This document shows positions 35,795 through 44,858 of a DNA stretch of 64,000 nt, piece after piece. A program made the translations under genes and the position numbers. The stretch covers positions 3,162,001 through 3,226,000 of the forward strand of contig NZ_BLKZ01000001.1 of assembly GCF_010723575.1 (NCBI RefSeq), written 5' to 3'. The notes beneath the pieces were generated by a model. It was not told the origin of the DNA and did not search any database. It saw nothing but the letters and a program-made list of their open reading frames with translations. Each line of letters opens with the position of its first letter. Position 1 is the first letter of the stretch. The stretch comes from Mycobacterium bourgelatii (GTDB lineage: Bacteria; Actinomycetota; Actinomycetes; Mycobacteriales; Mycobacteriaceae).

Positions 35795-37246
35795 ATGAAT
35801 ATCGGCACGATCATCGACAACGCCGCTGCCGACGATCCCGACCGCATCGCACTGATCGTCGACGGGGCGTCCGTCAGTTACGGCGAACTGGGCGCCGCGG
35901 TCCGACAGTGCGCAGCGGGGTTGGCCGGGTGCGGGGTTGCGCCCGGAGCCCGCGTCGCGGTTGTCGACGGCGGCAGCGTCCTGTCGATCGCCGCCACATT
36001 GGCCGCGGCACGTATCGGCGCCGTTGCGGCGCTGATGAACCCCGCGCTGACCCCGCCGGAGTTGCGAGCGTTGCTGGCCAACGCCGGATGCGTCGACGTC
36101 GCGGTGGCGGGAGAGACGTCTATCGACCGAGTCCGCGACGCGGGCGCAGCTACCGTCGTGTCGGCCGCAGACCTCCTGAGTGACCAGCGGATTTCGGCCG
36201 CGAACGACGCCGTGGACCCCGTCGCCGACGCCGCCGATCGAGATGCGCTCATCTTGTTCACCAGCGGCACGACCGGCCTGCCCAAGACGGTCGCCATGAC
36301 CAGCGGACAGCTCAGCACGCGGATGGGGCGAATGTCGCTGCCATTCCACGTGAACACGCCGCCATCGGTAGGCATGATGTGTGTCCCGTACTTCCATGTC
36401 GGCGGCGCTCTCGGCATGCTGGGCAGCTTGTACTCGGGCAATACGACGGTGGTACAGAAGCGATTTGACGCAGGGGAGTGGTTGCGGCTGGTGTCCGAGC
36501 ATCGGGTGATGGGGATGTTCTTGGTGCCGACCATGCTGCAACGGATCCTGGACCACCCCGATTTTGCCCGCACAGATCTCTCGTCGCTGAGGGCCATAGC
36601 CTACGGCGCCGCCGCCGCGCCCACCACGCTGGTGCAACGGGCGATGGCGGCGCTGCCAAATGTCGCTTTTGCCAACGTATTCGGCCAGACCGAGACGCTC
36701 GGTGCATACACCACGCTGCTACCCGAAGATCATCACGATCCGGCCCGGGCCGGATCGGTGGGACGGCCATTAGCCGGCGTGGAGGTGCGGGTGGTCGATC
36801 CGGCCACCGGCCGAGACGTCGGGGTGGACCAGGTGGGCGAATTGTGGGTGCGCATTGCCCAGAACGGGGACTGGTTGCAGACGGGCGACCTCGGCCGCCG
36901 CGACGCGGACGGCTACATCTATCCGAGCGGCCGATTGAAAGACACCATCAACCGCGGGGGAGAGAAGTTCGGCCCGATCGAGGTGGAAGAGGCGTTGCGT
37001 TCCCATCCGGCGGTCAGTGATGTCGCGGTAGCGGGCATCGCCGACGAGGAGATGGGCCAGCGGGTGGGAGCGGCGGTAGTGGCCAATGCACCAGTGACTT
37101 TGGAGGAGTTGCGATCCCATTGCAGGCAACGGATCGCCTATTTCAAGGCACCCGAGCGATTGGCGATCGTCGACGCCATTCCCTATAGCGAGACCGGCAA
37201 GGTCAACCGTCTTCGGATCGCGGCACTGATCACCAACAACGCTTAG
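35795..37246 (+). CDS. Acyl-CoA ligase of the FadD type (class I adenylate-forming enzyme)
   Basis: The 483-residue product has the AMP-binding P-loop FTSGTTGLPKT at residues 155-165. Further motifs are YGAAAAPTTLV, the adenine-binding FGQTET, TGDLGRRDADGYIY with the hinge region GRLKDTINRGGEK, and a C-terminal lysine in YSETGKVNR expected to catalyse adenylation. Such enzymes activate fatty or aromatic acids as acyl-AMP and then acyl-CoA. The N terminus is short compared with long-chain FadD proteins, which fits a medium-chain or aryl substrate, but this is inference. There is no Shine-Dalgarno sequence; TATTAA (35782-35787) lies 7 bases before the ATG, so a leaderless transcript is possible. 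It converges on the monooxygenase gene, 3 bp apart. Confidence 0.85.
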   Translation: MNIGTIIDNAAADDPDRIALIVDGASVSYGELGAAVRQCAAGLAGCGVAPGARVAVVDGGSVLSIAATLAAARIGAVAALMNPALTPPELRALLANAGCVDVAVAGETSIDRVRDAGAATVVSAADLLSDQRISAANDAVDPVADAADRDALILFTSGTTGLPKTVAMTSGQLSTRMGRMSLPFHVNTPPSVGMMCVPYFHVGGALGMLGSLYSGNTTVVQKRFDAGEWLRLVSEHRVMGMFLVPTMLQRILDHPDFARTDLSSLRAIAYGAAAAPTTLVQRAMAALPNVAFANVFGQTETLGAYTTLLPEDHHDPARAGSVGRPLAGVEVRVVDPATGRDVGVDQVGELWVRIAQNGDWLQTGDLGRRDADGYIYPSGRLKDTINRGGEKFGPIEVEEALRSHPAVSDVAVAGIADEEMGQRVGAAVVANAPVTLEELRSHCRQRIAYFKAPERLAIVDAIPYSETGKVNRLRIAALITNNA

Positions 37247-37249
37247 CCC

Positions 37250-38203
37250 CTATCGGTTGAGGATGCGTCGGGCGTCCCGAACCATCTCACGGACGAGCTC
37301 GGCTGCGGGACGAACGTCGTGGACGAGTCCTACCGCCTCGCCCACCAAGACCGCTGCGACGTTGAAGTCCTCTGCGGCGACGGCCTTTTCATAGCGGCCG
37401 ATCACCTCTTGTCGCTGCGCCGCCAGTTCGGCATCGTGGCCATGCCATGTCTCGAGGAACGAGTTGCGCAGCGCACGCACGTCATATTCGTCTGGCCAAT
37501 CCAGCTGGCGGGCAACGTCATAGACACGAGTGCGGAGCGTATCGTCGCCGCTGGCAGCAATGCCGCGTCGCTGGGCTACCGGCGACACCAACGCTTCCGA
37601 GCTGGCCCACAACCGCGTGCCGACGAGGACGCCGTCCGCGCCCAGCACCAGTGCGGCCGCCACGCCGCGGCCGTCGGCGACCCCGCCGGCAGCCACCACC
37701 GGCGTCTCTGCCGACCGTGCGGCGACGTAGTCGGCCAGGTCGGGCACGAACGTGAAGGTCGAGCGGCCACCCATACCGTGGCCCCCGGCTTCACCGCCCT
37801 GAGCCACCAGAATGTCCGCCCCGGCGTCCAGGGCGCGGCCCGCTTGGTCAAGGGTCTGCACCTGAGCGATCAGCGGCACACCAGCAGCGCGGATGGGAGA
37901 GGCGAAGGGTTCGAGATCGCCAAAGGACAGCATGACCGCGGCAGGTCGCCGCGCCAATGCCGTGTCGAGCAGCCCGGGATTTTGCGCCAGGCTCCAGGTG
38001 ATGAACCCGACTCCCACGCGGGCGCCCTCGGCCAGGTCGACCTCCCGCTGCAGCCATTTCGCGTCGCCGTAGCCGGCGCCGATCAATCCCAAGCCGCCGG
38101 CTCGGGTCACCTCTGCGGCGAGCCGACCCCCGGAAATCATCGCCATCGGGGCAAGCAGCACCGGAAGTTCAATCCCGAGAGTTTCGGTGAGCCGGGTCTT
38201 CAT
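37250..38203 (-). CDS. Nitronate monooxygenase family FMN enzyme
   Basis: The 317-residue product begins MKTRLTETLGIELPVLLAPM, typical of the 2-nitropropane dioxygenase TIM-barrel family. Diagnostic segments are the FMN phosphate-binding VAAGGVADGRGVAAAL, GADGVLVGTRL and the active-site AQGGEAGGHGMG, which holds the catalytic-type histidine. These enzymes oxidise toxic alkyl nitronates; many mycobacterial members have unknown substrates. The ATG is preceded by AAGGAAC. It lies 58 bp downstream of the TetR gene on the same strand, so it is probably in the same operon. The pair resembles M. tuberculosis Rv1533-Rv1534. Confidence 0.85.
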   Translation of the reverse strand: MKTRLTETLGIELPVLLAPMAMISGGRLAAEVTRAGGLGLIGAGYGDAKWLQREVDLAEGARVGVGFITWSLAQNPGLLDTALARRPAAVMLSFGDLEPFASPIRAAGVPLIAQVQTLDQAGRALDAGADILVAQGGEAGGHGMGGRSTFTFVPDLADYVAARSAETPVVAAGGVADGRGVAAALVLGADGVLVGTRLWASSEALVSPVAQRRGIAASGDDTLRTRVYDVARQLDWPDEYDVRALRNSFLETWHGHDAELAAQRQEVIGRYEKAVAAEDFNVAAVLVGEAVGLVHDVRPAAELVREMVRDARRILNR

Positions 38204-38261
38204 ATGAGTTCCTTCGGAGCGGTCATACCTATGTCCGCTGATATCGGTGGAAGGCCCGAAG

Positions 38262-38885
38262 TTATTCCCGCACCGGAGCGACGGCCAGCGGCGCCAAACC
38301 GGACCGCACCAGATCGAGGCTCACGGCGACAAGCTCGCCGAGGTCGTCGGTGCATCCGTTGCGGCCCCAATGCTCAACCGCCACAACGAGAGCCGCGGCG
38401 AGGGTGGACCCCGCGACTTCGGCGGCCAGGGCGATATTCGGCAGATCCGAATGCCGCTTCCGGACGAACTCCGTCAGCACCTCCGCGAACGAGGCCTGCA
38501 CCACGCGCAGGTGGCCGGCAATGCGCTCGGCCGTGATCAACTCCGATCGGGCAGTCGCCGCCTGACGCACCACCTCGATGTCGTGCGGGAACGCGGCGAC
38601 GCTGGCCAAGACGGCATCAAACAATGGCTCGGATGCCGGCCGCTGGGCAAGGGCCTCGGCTAACCACTCCAACTGCGTTTCGTAGTCCTGAAAGAGCACC
38701 GCCTCTTTGGTCGGGAAATGCCGAAAGAAGGTCCGCTCGGTGACACCGGCCTGCTGCGCCAACTCCGTGACGGTCACGTTGACAAATCCCTTGGCGGCAA
38801 AGCATTTCAGCGCCGCCTGGCGAAGCGCCTCATGGGTGGATCGGCGACGCAGTTCATGCCGGTTGGTCGGCTTGGGTGCGGTCAT
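38262..38885 (-). CDS. TetR-family transcriptional regulator
   Basis: The 207-residue product has a typical TetR N-terminal DNA-binding domain: ALRQAALKCFAAKGFVNVTV followed by the helix-turn-helix ELAQQAGVTERTFFRHFPTK (about residues 42-61). The C-terminal ligand-binding part is variable, as usual. The gene is first in a probable operon with the nitronate monooxygenase gene. Its own promoter region holds a CAGTACTG-centred imperfect palindrome, and a perfect version of it precedes the nearby oxidoreductase gene at 40364. Autoregulation and control of that gene are therefore likely (inference). Confidence 0.92.
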   Translation of the reverse strand: MTAPKPTNRHELRRRSTHEALRQAALKCFAAKGFVNVTVTELAQQAGVTERTFFRHFPTKEAVLFQDYETQLEWLAEALAQRPASEPLFDAVLASVAAFPHDIEVVRQAATARSELITAERIAGHLRVVQASFAEVLTEFVRKRHSDLPNIALAAEVAGSTLAAALVVAVEHWGRNGCTDDLGELVAVSLDLVRSGLAPLAVAPVRE

Positions 38886-38912
38886 GACGCACTGATGCTA
38901 TCCCAGCTGTGG

Positions 38913-38926
38913 TGTCAGTACTGGCT
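38913..38926. promoter_or_regulatory. Candidate TetR operator upstream of the regulator
   Basis: TGTCAGTACTGGCT lies 28 bp before the TetR start. It differs by two bases from the core TGTCAGTACTGACA of the perfect palindrome at 40336-40351. Confidence 0.5.
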
Positions 38927-39080
38927 CTTGACGGGGGTGGTACAGCGCTCAGCGCCACCCTTGTTCCGTCGTGTCTTCCAGGTACTGTCGCAAGCCGAAC
39001 GTCTCGACGAGAAGCAGCCAATCCGCCCCCGAAACCGACCAATCCGCAGGCCGATTGATGCGCATCGGCACCTTGTCGCG

Positions 39081-40187
39081 TCACGAAAACCGATTCACGA
39101 TGACATCGGTAAGCAGGAATAAGTGATCTTTGCCGGAATAGTCGCGACAACCGATGCTCAACGGCGCCAACCCGGGCAGGTACACCACCAGTACCGGTGA
39201 GGTCCACTGCAGGTTTTTCAGGTAGGCGTACGGAAAGAACCGGTAGAACCACATGAAGATGAACGGGCGCAACAGTAGATAGAACTCCGGCACCACGGTT
39301 ACCTGCGTCAGCCAGGCTGAGGCTTGAACTTCATTCGTGGTCAGGTCAACCACGCGCATCTCGTTTGGCCCCAAGTCAACAGCCAGGCTCGGTTGGTTGG
39401 GTGACATGAAAGACTTTGCCATCCGCGACACTCGCCAGGGGGCCCAGAAGGGCTGCACGGATACCATCTCGGGGTTTGGAAACAACGCACAACGAGTCCG
39501 TCCGCCCGATTCCGGAGCATTGACCCCCTGCTGGTCCGACGCAAATTCCGCTGTTCCGGACTCTTCGCGGAGGCCGGCGGTGGCGAGGAGCTCGTCGAAC
39601 TCGGTCGCCCATATCCACGCGTCAACGTCCTTCGTAGGGGCTACCGTGCTTCCGCCCGAAAGGCGGTGGTCCCGTCCGCCAAGGACAAAGCGGTTGGGCC
39701 CACACTGCAGGTGAAGCGCGCTACCCATCGACTGCCAGAACGACCACGGGCCCAGCTGCGCATGGCGGAACAAGAAGACCTCTCCCGGCCTGCTACTAAC
39801 CAGCAGACCGTCGCTCGTGACATCGATGATGATCTTCGATCGTTGACGCTTCCAGTACGAGTACGCCATGCCACCCGAGACAAGCAGCGCGAGCAATAAG
39901 AACAGGGGGCGGACGGTAGCGCCGACTATCTCGTAAATCTGCGAGTCCGACTGCGCCGCTTGCGCGCTGATGATGAACATGGGCACAAAGAACAGCGCCA
40001 GCCCCGCGTACCCAAGCCACATGGCCTTTTGGCCGTTCCATTTAGAACCCCAAAATGGGAGCGACGCCTCAAATCGGCGCAGCACTATCGGGTGTCCCGA
40101 GCCCGCCTGCGGCGGTGGCGCATACCGCGGCCGCTCGGCCAGCTGTTCGAGTTCGGCGATGCGTTGCTCCGGGTCTTGGTGATCCAT
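39081..40187 (-). CDS. Membrane protein with N-terminal charged cap, unknown function
   Basis: The ATG at 40187 was chosen over a GTG five codons upstream because GGTGGAG then lies 9 bases before it. The 368-residue product begins MDHQDPEQRIAELEQLAE, an N-terminal module shared by many mycobacterial membrane and secreted proteins. It has two hydrophobic helices at about residues 56-76 and 92-112. The remaining 250 residues look soluble and beta-rich, with WIWATEFDELLATAGL and VSRMAKSFMSPNQPSLAVDLG. I do not recognise a function. A gap of 195 bp separates it from the TetR start downstream. Confidence 0.75.
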   Translation of the reverse strand: MDHQDPEQRIAELEQLAERPRYAPPPQAGSGHPIVLRRFEASLPFWGSKWNGQKAMWLGYAGLALFFVPMFIISAQAAQSDSQIYEIVGATVRPLFLLLALLVSGGMAYSYWKRQRSKIIIDVTSDGLLVSSRPGEVFLFRHAQLGPWSFWQSMGSALHLQCGPNRFVLGGRDHRLSGGSTVAPTKDVDAWIWATEFDELLATAGLREESGTAEFASDQQGVNAPESGGRTRCALFPNPEMVSVQPFWAPWRVSRMAKSFMSPNQPSLAVDLGPNEMRVVDLTTNEVQASAWLTQVTVVPEFYLLLRPFIFMWFYRFFPYAYLKNLQWTSPVLVVYLPGLAPLSIGCRDYSGKDHLFLLTDVIVNRFS

Positions 40188-40335
40188 CAGGAAATACTCC
40201 ACCCAGAAACCCGTATTTGCATCAAAAATTTCACATTTACCTTTTCCGCTTGCGAATCACGACTAGCCAATTTCTGCTCCAGACGGAATTTTCGACGCCG
40301 CCGCCGACCGCGCGGCACACGCACGCCTTCCAATC

Positions 40336-40351
40336 ATGTCAGTACTGACAT
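40336..40351. promoter_or_regulatory. Perfect 16-bp palindrome, candidate TetR operator
   Basis: ATGTCAGTACTGACAT is perfectly symmetric and ends 12 bases before the ATG at 40364, so a bound protein would block transcription start or the ribosome site. A near copy precedes the TetR gene at 38262-38885. The target of that regulator is therefore probably this oxidoreductase gene. Confidence 0.6.
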
Positions 40352-40363
40352 ATCGTGGGACGG

Positions 40364-41925
40364 ATGACGGACTATGACGCGATCGTCGTGGGAGCCGGGC
40401 ACAACGGGCTGACCGCGGCGGCAATCTTGCAGCGTGCCGGCCTGCGCACGTTGTGCCTGGAGGCCAACAGCTACGCGGGCGGCATGGCGGCGACCGTCGA
40501 ATTGATCGACGGCTACCGGTATGAGATTGCGGGCTCGGTGCAATTCCCGACGGCCAGCCAAATCACCAAAGACCTCGGTCTGGACACGTTGCCCACCGTG
40601 GAACCCGACGTGATGTCGACCAACATCGGCGAACACGACGAAGAAGCAATGATCTTCTATCGCGATCCGCTGCGGCTGATGACCCACCTCGGCGAGAAGC
40701 ACGGGTTCGAGGCCGTCACCGGCATGGCCGAACTGATCGCCTGGAGTCAGGGACCGGCAAAAGCCCTGGGCCGCTTCGATGTACGCAAGCCACCCAAGAC
40801 GCTAGACGAGATGTATGCCTGTGCCGCCAATGACGCCGAACGCCGGGCGATTCACGAGATGCTGTTCGGTTCGGCGATGGACGTGATCGACCGATACCTT
40901 CCAGATAAGGAAAAGCACGCCGTAATGCGCGGGATGCTCGCCTTCCTGGCCGTCAACTCCACCTACCGCGGACCTTATACGCCCGGTAGCGCCACCTGCC
41001 TCGCCTTCGCGCTGGCGGTTCCGGATGACCACACCGCGATGATGACCAAGCTCAAGGGAGGAATCGGGGCACTCACCGAGCACCTACGCGAGTTGTTCGT
41101 CTCGCACGGCGGCGAGATTCGGTTCCGCGCCAAAGTCGAGCAAATCTTGGTGGACCACGGCGCGGTAACCGGGGTAAGGCTGCGTGACGGGTCGACCATC
41201 AGCGCACCGATCGTGGTGTCCAACCTGTCACCCGATCTCACCCTGACCGAGCTCATTGCGCCCGATCACGTTCCAGCCGAACTGGTTTCGCGAATTTCGG
41301 GTCGCGATCACCGTGCTTCGTTCGTGCAGATCCACTTTGCCCTCGACGGGCTGCCCGAGTTCGCCCCGCCATATGAATTCCTTAACGAGGCGGGCATGCA
41401 ACAGTCGATCGGCTCTTCGGTTCTCCGGAAGAACAACAACTGCAATGGGAAACGGCCCGTCGGGGACTGATACCGGAGAACCCCTCGATGGGCATGCAAA
41501 TCCCGTCGGTGCACGACCCCGGCATGGCGCCGCCCGGGAAACACGCCGCCAGCGCGTACGCCTACGCCTTTCCGGTCGAAGCCAGCCGCGACCAACACGG
41601 CCAGCTCAAAAAGGATATGGCACAACGCGTTATCGACAAGATCACCCGGCTGGCACCGAACTTCAAAGACATTCTCATCCGCCACATCACGTTTGCGCCC
41701 TATCACATGCAGTCCATGTTCGCCGCACCCGGCGGTGACTTCTGCCACGGGCTACTGCATCCGGATCTCATGGGCCCCAACCGCCCTGGACCCAAAGGAT
41801 TTCTCGACATGCCGATTCCGATCGACGGCCTCTACCTTGGCGGCGCGGGATGTCATGGTGGTCCGGGCATCACGTTCACACCCGGCTATAACGCCGCCTA
41901 CCAGGTTCTCGACGACCAGAGCTGA
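40364..41925 (+). pseudogene. FAD-dependent oxidoreductase (phytoene dehydrogenase-like), broken by a frameshift
   Basis: The first part, to a stop at 41470, begins MTDYDAIVVGAGHNGLTAAA, the FAD Rossmann motif, with EANSYAGGMAATVELIDGY next to it. It has the features of carotenoid or phytoene desaturase-like NAD(P)/FAD enzymes. The rest of the family sequence continues in another frame: LFGSPEEQQLQWETARRG from about 41411, then IPENPSMGMQIPSVHDPGM, and the C-terminal FAD-contact GLYLGGAGCHGGPGITFTPG. A one-base deletion between about 41395 and 41425 explains the switch. Joined, the two parts would give a protein of about 520 residues, usual for the family. No slippery heptamer is visible, so this is a mutation or sequencing error rather than programmed frameshifting. 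A GTG at 40355 is an alternative start. Confidence 0.8.
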
Positions 41926-41965
41926 CCAGAGCTGACCAGAGCTGACCAGAGCTGACCAGAGCTGA
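41914..41965 (+). repeat. 10-bp minisatellite, about 5 copies
   Basis: The unit GCTGACCAGA is repeated without mismatch four times at 41921-41960, with partial units on both sides. The stop codon of the oxidoreductase frame (41923-41925) lies in the first full unit, so copy changes would not alter the protein. It separates two convergent genes. Confidence 0.9.
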
Positions 41966-41973
41966 GCTGAGCC

Positions 41974-42420
41974 TCAGCCGGCCGATTTCTTGACTTCGAG
42001 CACCCTCTTGCGCAAGGCGTTGGTGGCGGTATCCATCAGCCCTTTGGCGCCCCTTTTGATCAGGAATCCGGGCAGCGGCACGCTGAGGTCGACAGTTAGC
42101 GTGAAGTGGACCCGAGTGGAGTCGCCGTCTGGGGTCAGTGTGTATCGGGCAGTCTGGGCGCGCTGCTGTTTGGCGCTGACAAGCTCCCAACTCACCCCGT
42201 CCTCGTGAACCGAGTAAGCCAGCACCTGCTCGTCACTGACCCCCGCGACCTTGACGACCTGCCGAGACTTGGTGGGACGCCCGTCCTCGTCACGCTCGAG
42301 TATCTCGATTTTGCGATGCGTCGATGACCACTCAGGCAACGACTCGAGGTCGAACAACACATCCAGGATTTCTTCGGGAGTTGCCTCGATGACAATGTCG
42401 CGGGATTCGGTGACGGCCAT
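41974..42420 (-). CDS. SRPBCC/START-like ligand-binding protein (polyketide cyclase/dehydrase family)
   Basis: The ATG at 42420 gives MAVTESRDIVIEATPEEILDV, the usual N terminus of the mycobacterial family of about 145 residues; a start ten codons upstream is possible but unsupported. Conserved segments are LESLPEWSSTHRKIEI, VKVAGVSDEQVLAYSV and the long C-terminal helix starting GLMDTATNALRKRV. These helix-grip proteins bind hydrophobic ligands; no enzymatic role is shown. It is reminiscent of the Rv0854-Rv0857 group. It sits 50 bp upstream of the end of fadB5, all on the reverse strand. Confidence 0.8.
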   Translation of the reverse strand: MAVTESRDIVIEATPEEILDVLFDLESLPEWSSTHRKIEILERDEDGRPTKSRQVVKVAGVSDEQVLAYSVHEDGVSWELVSAKQQRAQTARYTLTPDGDSTRVHFTLTVDLSVPLPGFLIKRGAKGLMDTATNALRKRVLEVKKSAG

Positions 42421-42470
42421 GCCCGGATAGATAGCCAATGCCGCCGTCAATAAACCCCGCGCGGGCCTGC

Positions 42471-43475
42471 TCAGGGGACCAGCACGACCTTGCCGATGTT
42501 TTCCCGGGCGGCGAGGATCCGATGGGCCTCGGGGGCTTCGGCGAACGGAACCGCCGCATGGATAATCGGCGTCAGCGTGCCGTCATTGAGCGCCTTGGCC
42601 AGTGGCGTGATCCACGGCTCCAGCGTGCCTCGGTCGTCCCACAATCTCAGCATGTTCAGGCCGATGACCGTTTTCGATTCCGAGAGTTGGTCAATCAGGT
42701 TGAATCCACGCAGCATCGCCAGCGCGTGAGGCGCCGCGCGGCGCAATGAGCGCTTCTCACCCTCCTGTAAATTCGAGATCCCGTAGCCGACAAGGCGTCC
42801 GCCCGGCCGCAGCAGATCGTAGGACCGGCGCAGCGAGGTGCCGCCCAGCGCGTCGAGCACCAGGTCGTACGGTTCGAGGCCCTTCCACCAACCGTCACGG
42901 CGGTAGTCGATCGCGCGGTCGACGCCGAACTCGGCCAGCTTCGAATGCTTTCCGGGCGAAGCGGTCCCATGTATGACGGCACCCGCTGCCTTCGCGAACT
43001 GAATAGCCGCGATGCCGACTCCACCGGCCGCGGCGTGAATCAGTACCCGCTCGCCCGCGCGCAGAGACCCGTAGCCATGCAACGCCGCCCATGCCGTCGC
43101 GTAATTGACCGGGACGGCGGCACCCTGCTCGAAACTCATCGCGTCGGGCAATTTCACCGCGTCGCCGGCGGTGACGTTGACGATCTCCGAATAACCCCCG
43201 AATCGTGTTCCGGCCAGGACCCGTTCGCCCACCCGACTGGCGTCCACGCCATCGCCTACGGCTTCGACGGTGCCCGCGACTTCGTAGCCGACCACAGCCG
43301 GAAGCTTCGGCGCATCGGGATAAAGGCCGACCCGGGCCAGGTGGTCGGCGAAATTCACACCCGCGGCGCGCACGGCGATCCGTAGTTGACCGGGACCGGG
43401 CGGCGGAGGATCGGGCCGCTGCTGCACCTGTAAGACCGAGGGGCCGCCATGCTTGGTGATAACTACTGCGCGCAT
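42471..43475 (-). CDS. fadB5: Zinc-type alcohol dehydrogenase / quinone oxidoreductase, FadB5
   Basis: The ATG at 43475 is preceded by AAAGGAGAA, a strong ribosome site. The 334-residue product is an MDR-family oxidoreductase: GroES-like half with GVNFADHLARVGLYPDAP and GYEVAGTVEAVG, then the NADPH-binding AAAGGVGIAAIQFAKAAG. The family's quinone-reductase branch lacks the catalytic zinc cysteines, and none is seen here. Sequence pattern and length match my memory of M. tuberculosis Rv1912c (FadB5). It is the first gene where Mtb gene order resumes after the accessory block. Its start is divergent from the PucR-type regulator, 58 bp away, so that regulator may control it. Confidence 0.9.
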   Translation of the reverse strand: MRAVVITKHGGPSVLQVQQRPDPPPPGPGQLRIAVRAAGVNFADHLARVGLYPDAPKLPAVVGYEVAGTVEAVGDGVDASRVGERVLAGTRFGGYSEIVNVTAGDAVKLPDAMSFEQGAAVPVNYATAWAALHGYGSLRAGERVLIHAAAGGVGIAAIQFAKAAGAVIHGTASPGKHSKLAEFGVDRAIDYRRDGWWKGLEPYDLVLDALGGTSLRRSYDLLRPGGRLVGYGISNLQEGEKRSLRRAAPHALAMLRGFNLIDQLSESKTVIGLNMLRLWDDRGTLEPWITPLAKALNDGTLTPIIHAAVPFAEAPEAHRILAARENIGKVVLVP

Positions 43476-43533
43476 TGCTTCTCCTTTGAGGCATGGCTTG
43501 CTGGCAGCCAGGATCGCATGAAAACCGGGCACT

Positions 43534-44844
43534 GTGTACCCAGCCCTACCCGACTGGCCCCCGGACATTTACCTTCTACACGTGGCACCGAAGCACGATG
43601 TCGATAAATACGTCGCCGTCGTTGCCCAACGACTCCACCAGCGGGTGGACACGATAGGCGACACCCTCCGCGCCGCGATCGAAGAGGCGATCACCGAACT
43701 CCCCGCTGACGCCGACGTTGCCGAATCCATGGCGGCCAGCATCGCAGGGAATCTTGAGACCATCGCGGCCGTGCTGCTCGCCGGAACGCCTGCCACAGCA
43801 GCCGATTTGCCCCTCGTCACACTCGAATTCGGCAGACTCCTTGCGCAACACGATGTTCCGGTCACCGCCTTGGTGCGCGCGTACCGGCTCGGGCAACGCC
43901 AATTGACCGAGGTGATCTTCGGCGAACTCCACAACATCTCCATGGAGCCGGAGACCAGGGTTGCCGTCATTGAGCGGCTCACCACGGTGCTGCTCGAGTA
44001 CGTCGACTGGGCAGCCGAACAATTCGTCGCCGCCTACGCCGAGGAACACCAACATCGGCTGGTGCAGCAAAGCAACGTCCGAACGGCGTGGGTTCGCGGC
44101 ATACTCGACGACCATCCACCCGTTGATACCGACGTCGCTGCCGAGGCAATCCGCTATCCGCTGCGATGGCACCATCTCGCCCTGATCATCTGGCGAGCCG
44201 AGACCGATGCCCGGTCCGACGAGTTCGCCCGACTCCGGCGGTTCACCGCCGATCTGGCCGCCGCGGTCGGGGCGTCGGACACTCCGCTATGCGTCGCCGC
44301 GGACCGGACGAGTGCTTGGGTGTGGTTGCCGTACCGCGACGCCCCGGGCGACGTCGTGACGAAGGTCCGCGACTACGCCGGTGCGCGCCCAGATGCGCCG
44401 GGAGTCGCGATGGGGGCGGTGGGCTCCGGGATGGAGGGATTCCGCCGGTCGCATCGGCAGGCGCAACGGGTGCGGGCGGCCGCACGAGCGCGCAACCTCG
44501 CACCGCCAGCGGTGGTCGCGGCAACGGATTCCGGCCTGTTGGCCTCGGCGCTGCTCGGCAGCAATGTGCAGGAGATCCGCGAATGGGTCGCCGATGTTCT
44601 GGGGCCACTGGCGTCCGAAACTGACGATGACGCCCGCCTGCGCCGAGTACTGCACATATTTCTGCGCGCGGACTCGGGTTATCCCGCCGCCGCGCGGGAT
44701 CTCGGACTGAGCTTCACCGCGTTCAACCGCCTTGTGGAACAGGCGGTCTCGCGACGCGGCCGACCGCTCGACGACCGGCTTGATGTCGAACTCGCACTGC
44801 TTGCCTGCCAGTGGTACGGCGCCGCAGTGCTGCGACGAAATTGA
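43534..44844 (+). CDS. PucR/CdaR-type transcriptional regulator
   Basis: The 436-residue product has an N-terminal helical sensor region (to about residue 180, with EFGRLLAQHDVPVTALVRAYRLG), a central GGDEF-like fold (LALIIWRAETDARSDEF) and a C-terminal PucR helix-turn-helix segment (LRRVLHIFLRADSGYPAAARDLGLS, shortened here to the diagnostic SGYPAAARDLGLSFTAFNRL). Such proteins activate genes for degradation of small organic compounds. It starts divergently from fadB5 and is followed 14 bp later by the metallo-hydrolase gene, which suggests a regulator-enzyme operon. The GTG at 43534 is uncertain; a GTG at 43582 would remove 16 residues. M. tuberculosis has no such gene between Rv1912c and Rv1913 as I recall it. 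Confidence 0.75.
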   Translation: MYPALPDWPPDIYLLHVAPKHDVDKYVAVVAQRLHQRVDTIGDTLRAAIEEAITELPADADVAESMAASIAGNLETIAAVLLAGTPATAADLPLVTLEFGRLLAQHDVPVTALVRAYRLGQRQLTEVIFGELHNISMEPETRVAVIERLTTVLLEYVDWAAEQFVAAYAEEHQHRLVQQSNVRTAWVRGILDDHPPVDTDVAAEAIRYPLRWHHLALIIWRAETDARSDEFARLRRFTADLAAAVGASDTPLCVAADRTSAWVWLPYRDAPGDVVTKVRDYAGARPDAPGVAMGAVGSGMEGFRRSHRQAQRVRAAARARNLAPPAVVAATDSGLLASALLGSNVQEIREWVADVLGPLASETDDDARLRRVLHIFLRADSGYPAAARDLGLSFTAFNRLVEQAVSRRGRPLDDRLDVELALLACQWYGAAVLRRN

Positions 44845-44858
44845 GTTAGCGTTACTTG

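Noticed and set aside
41395..41430. Programmed -1 frameshifting in the oxidoreductase
   Set aside because: There is no X-XXY-YYZ slippery heptamer or downstream pseudoknot at the switch point. A deletion is simpler.
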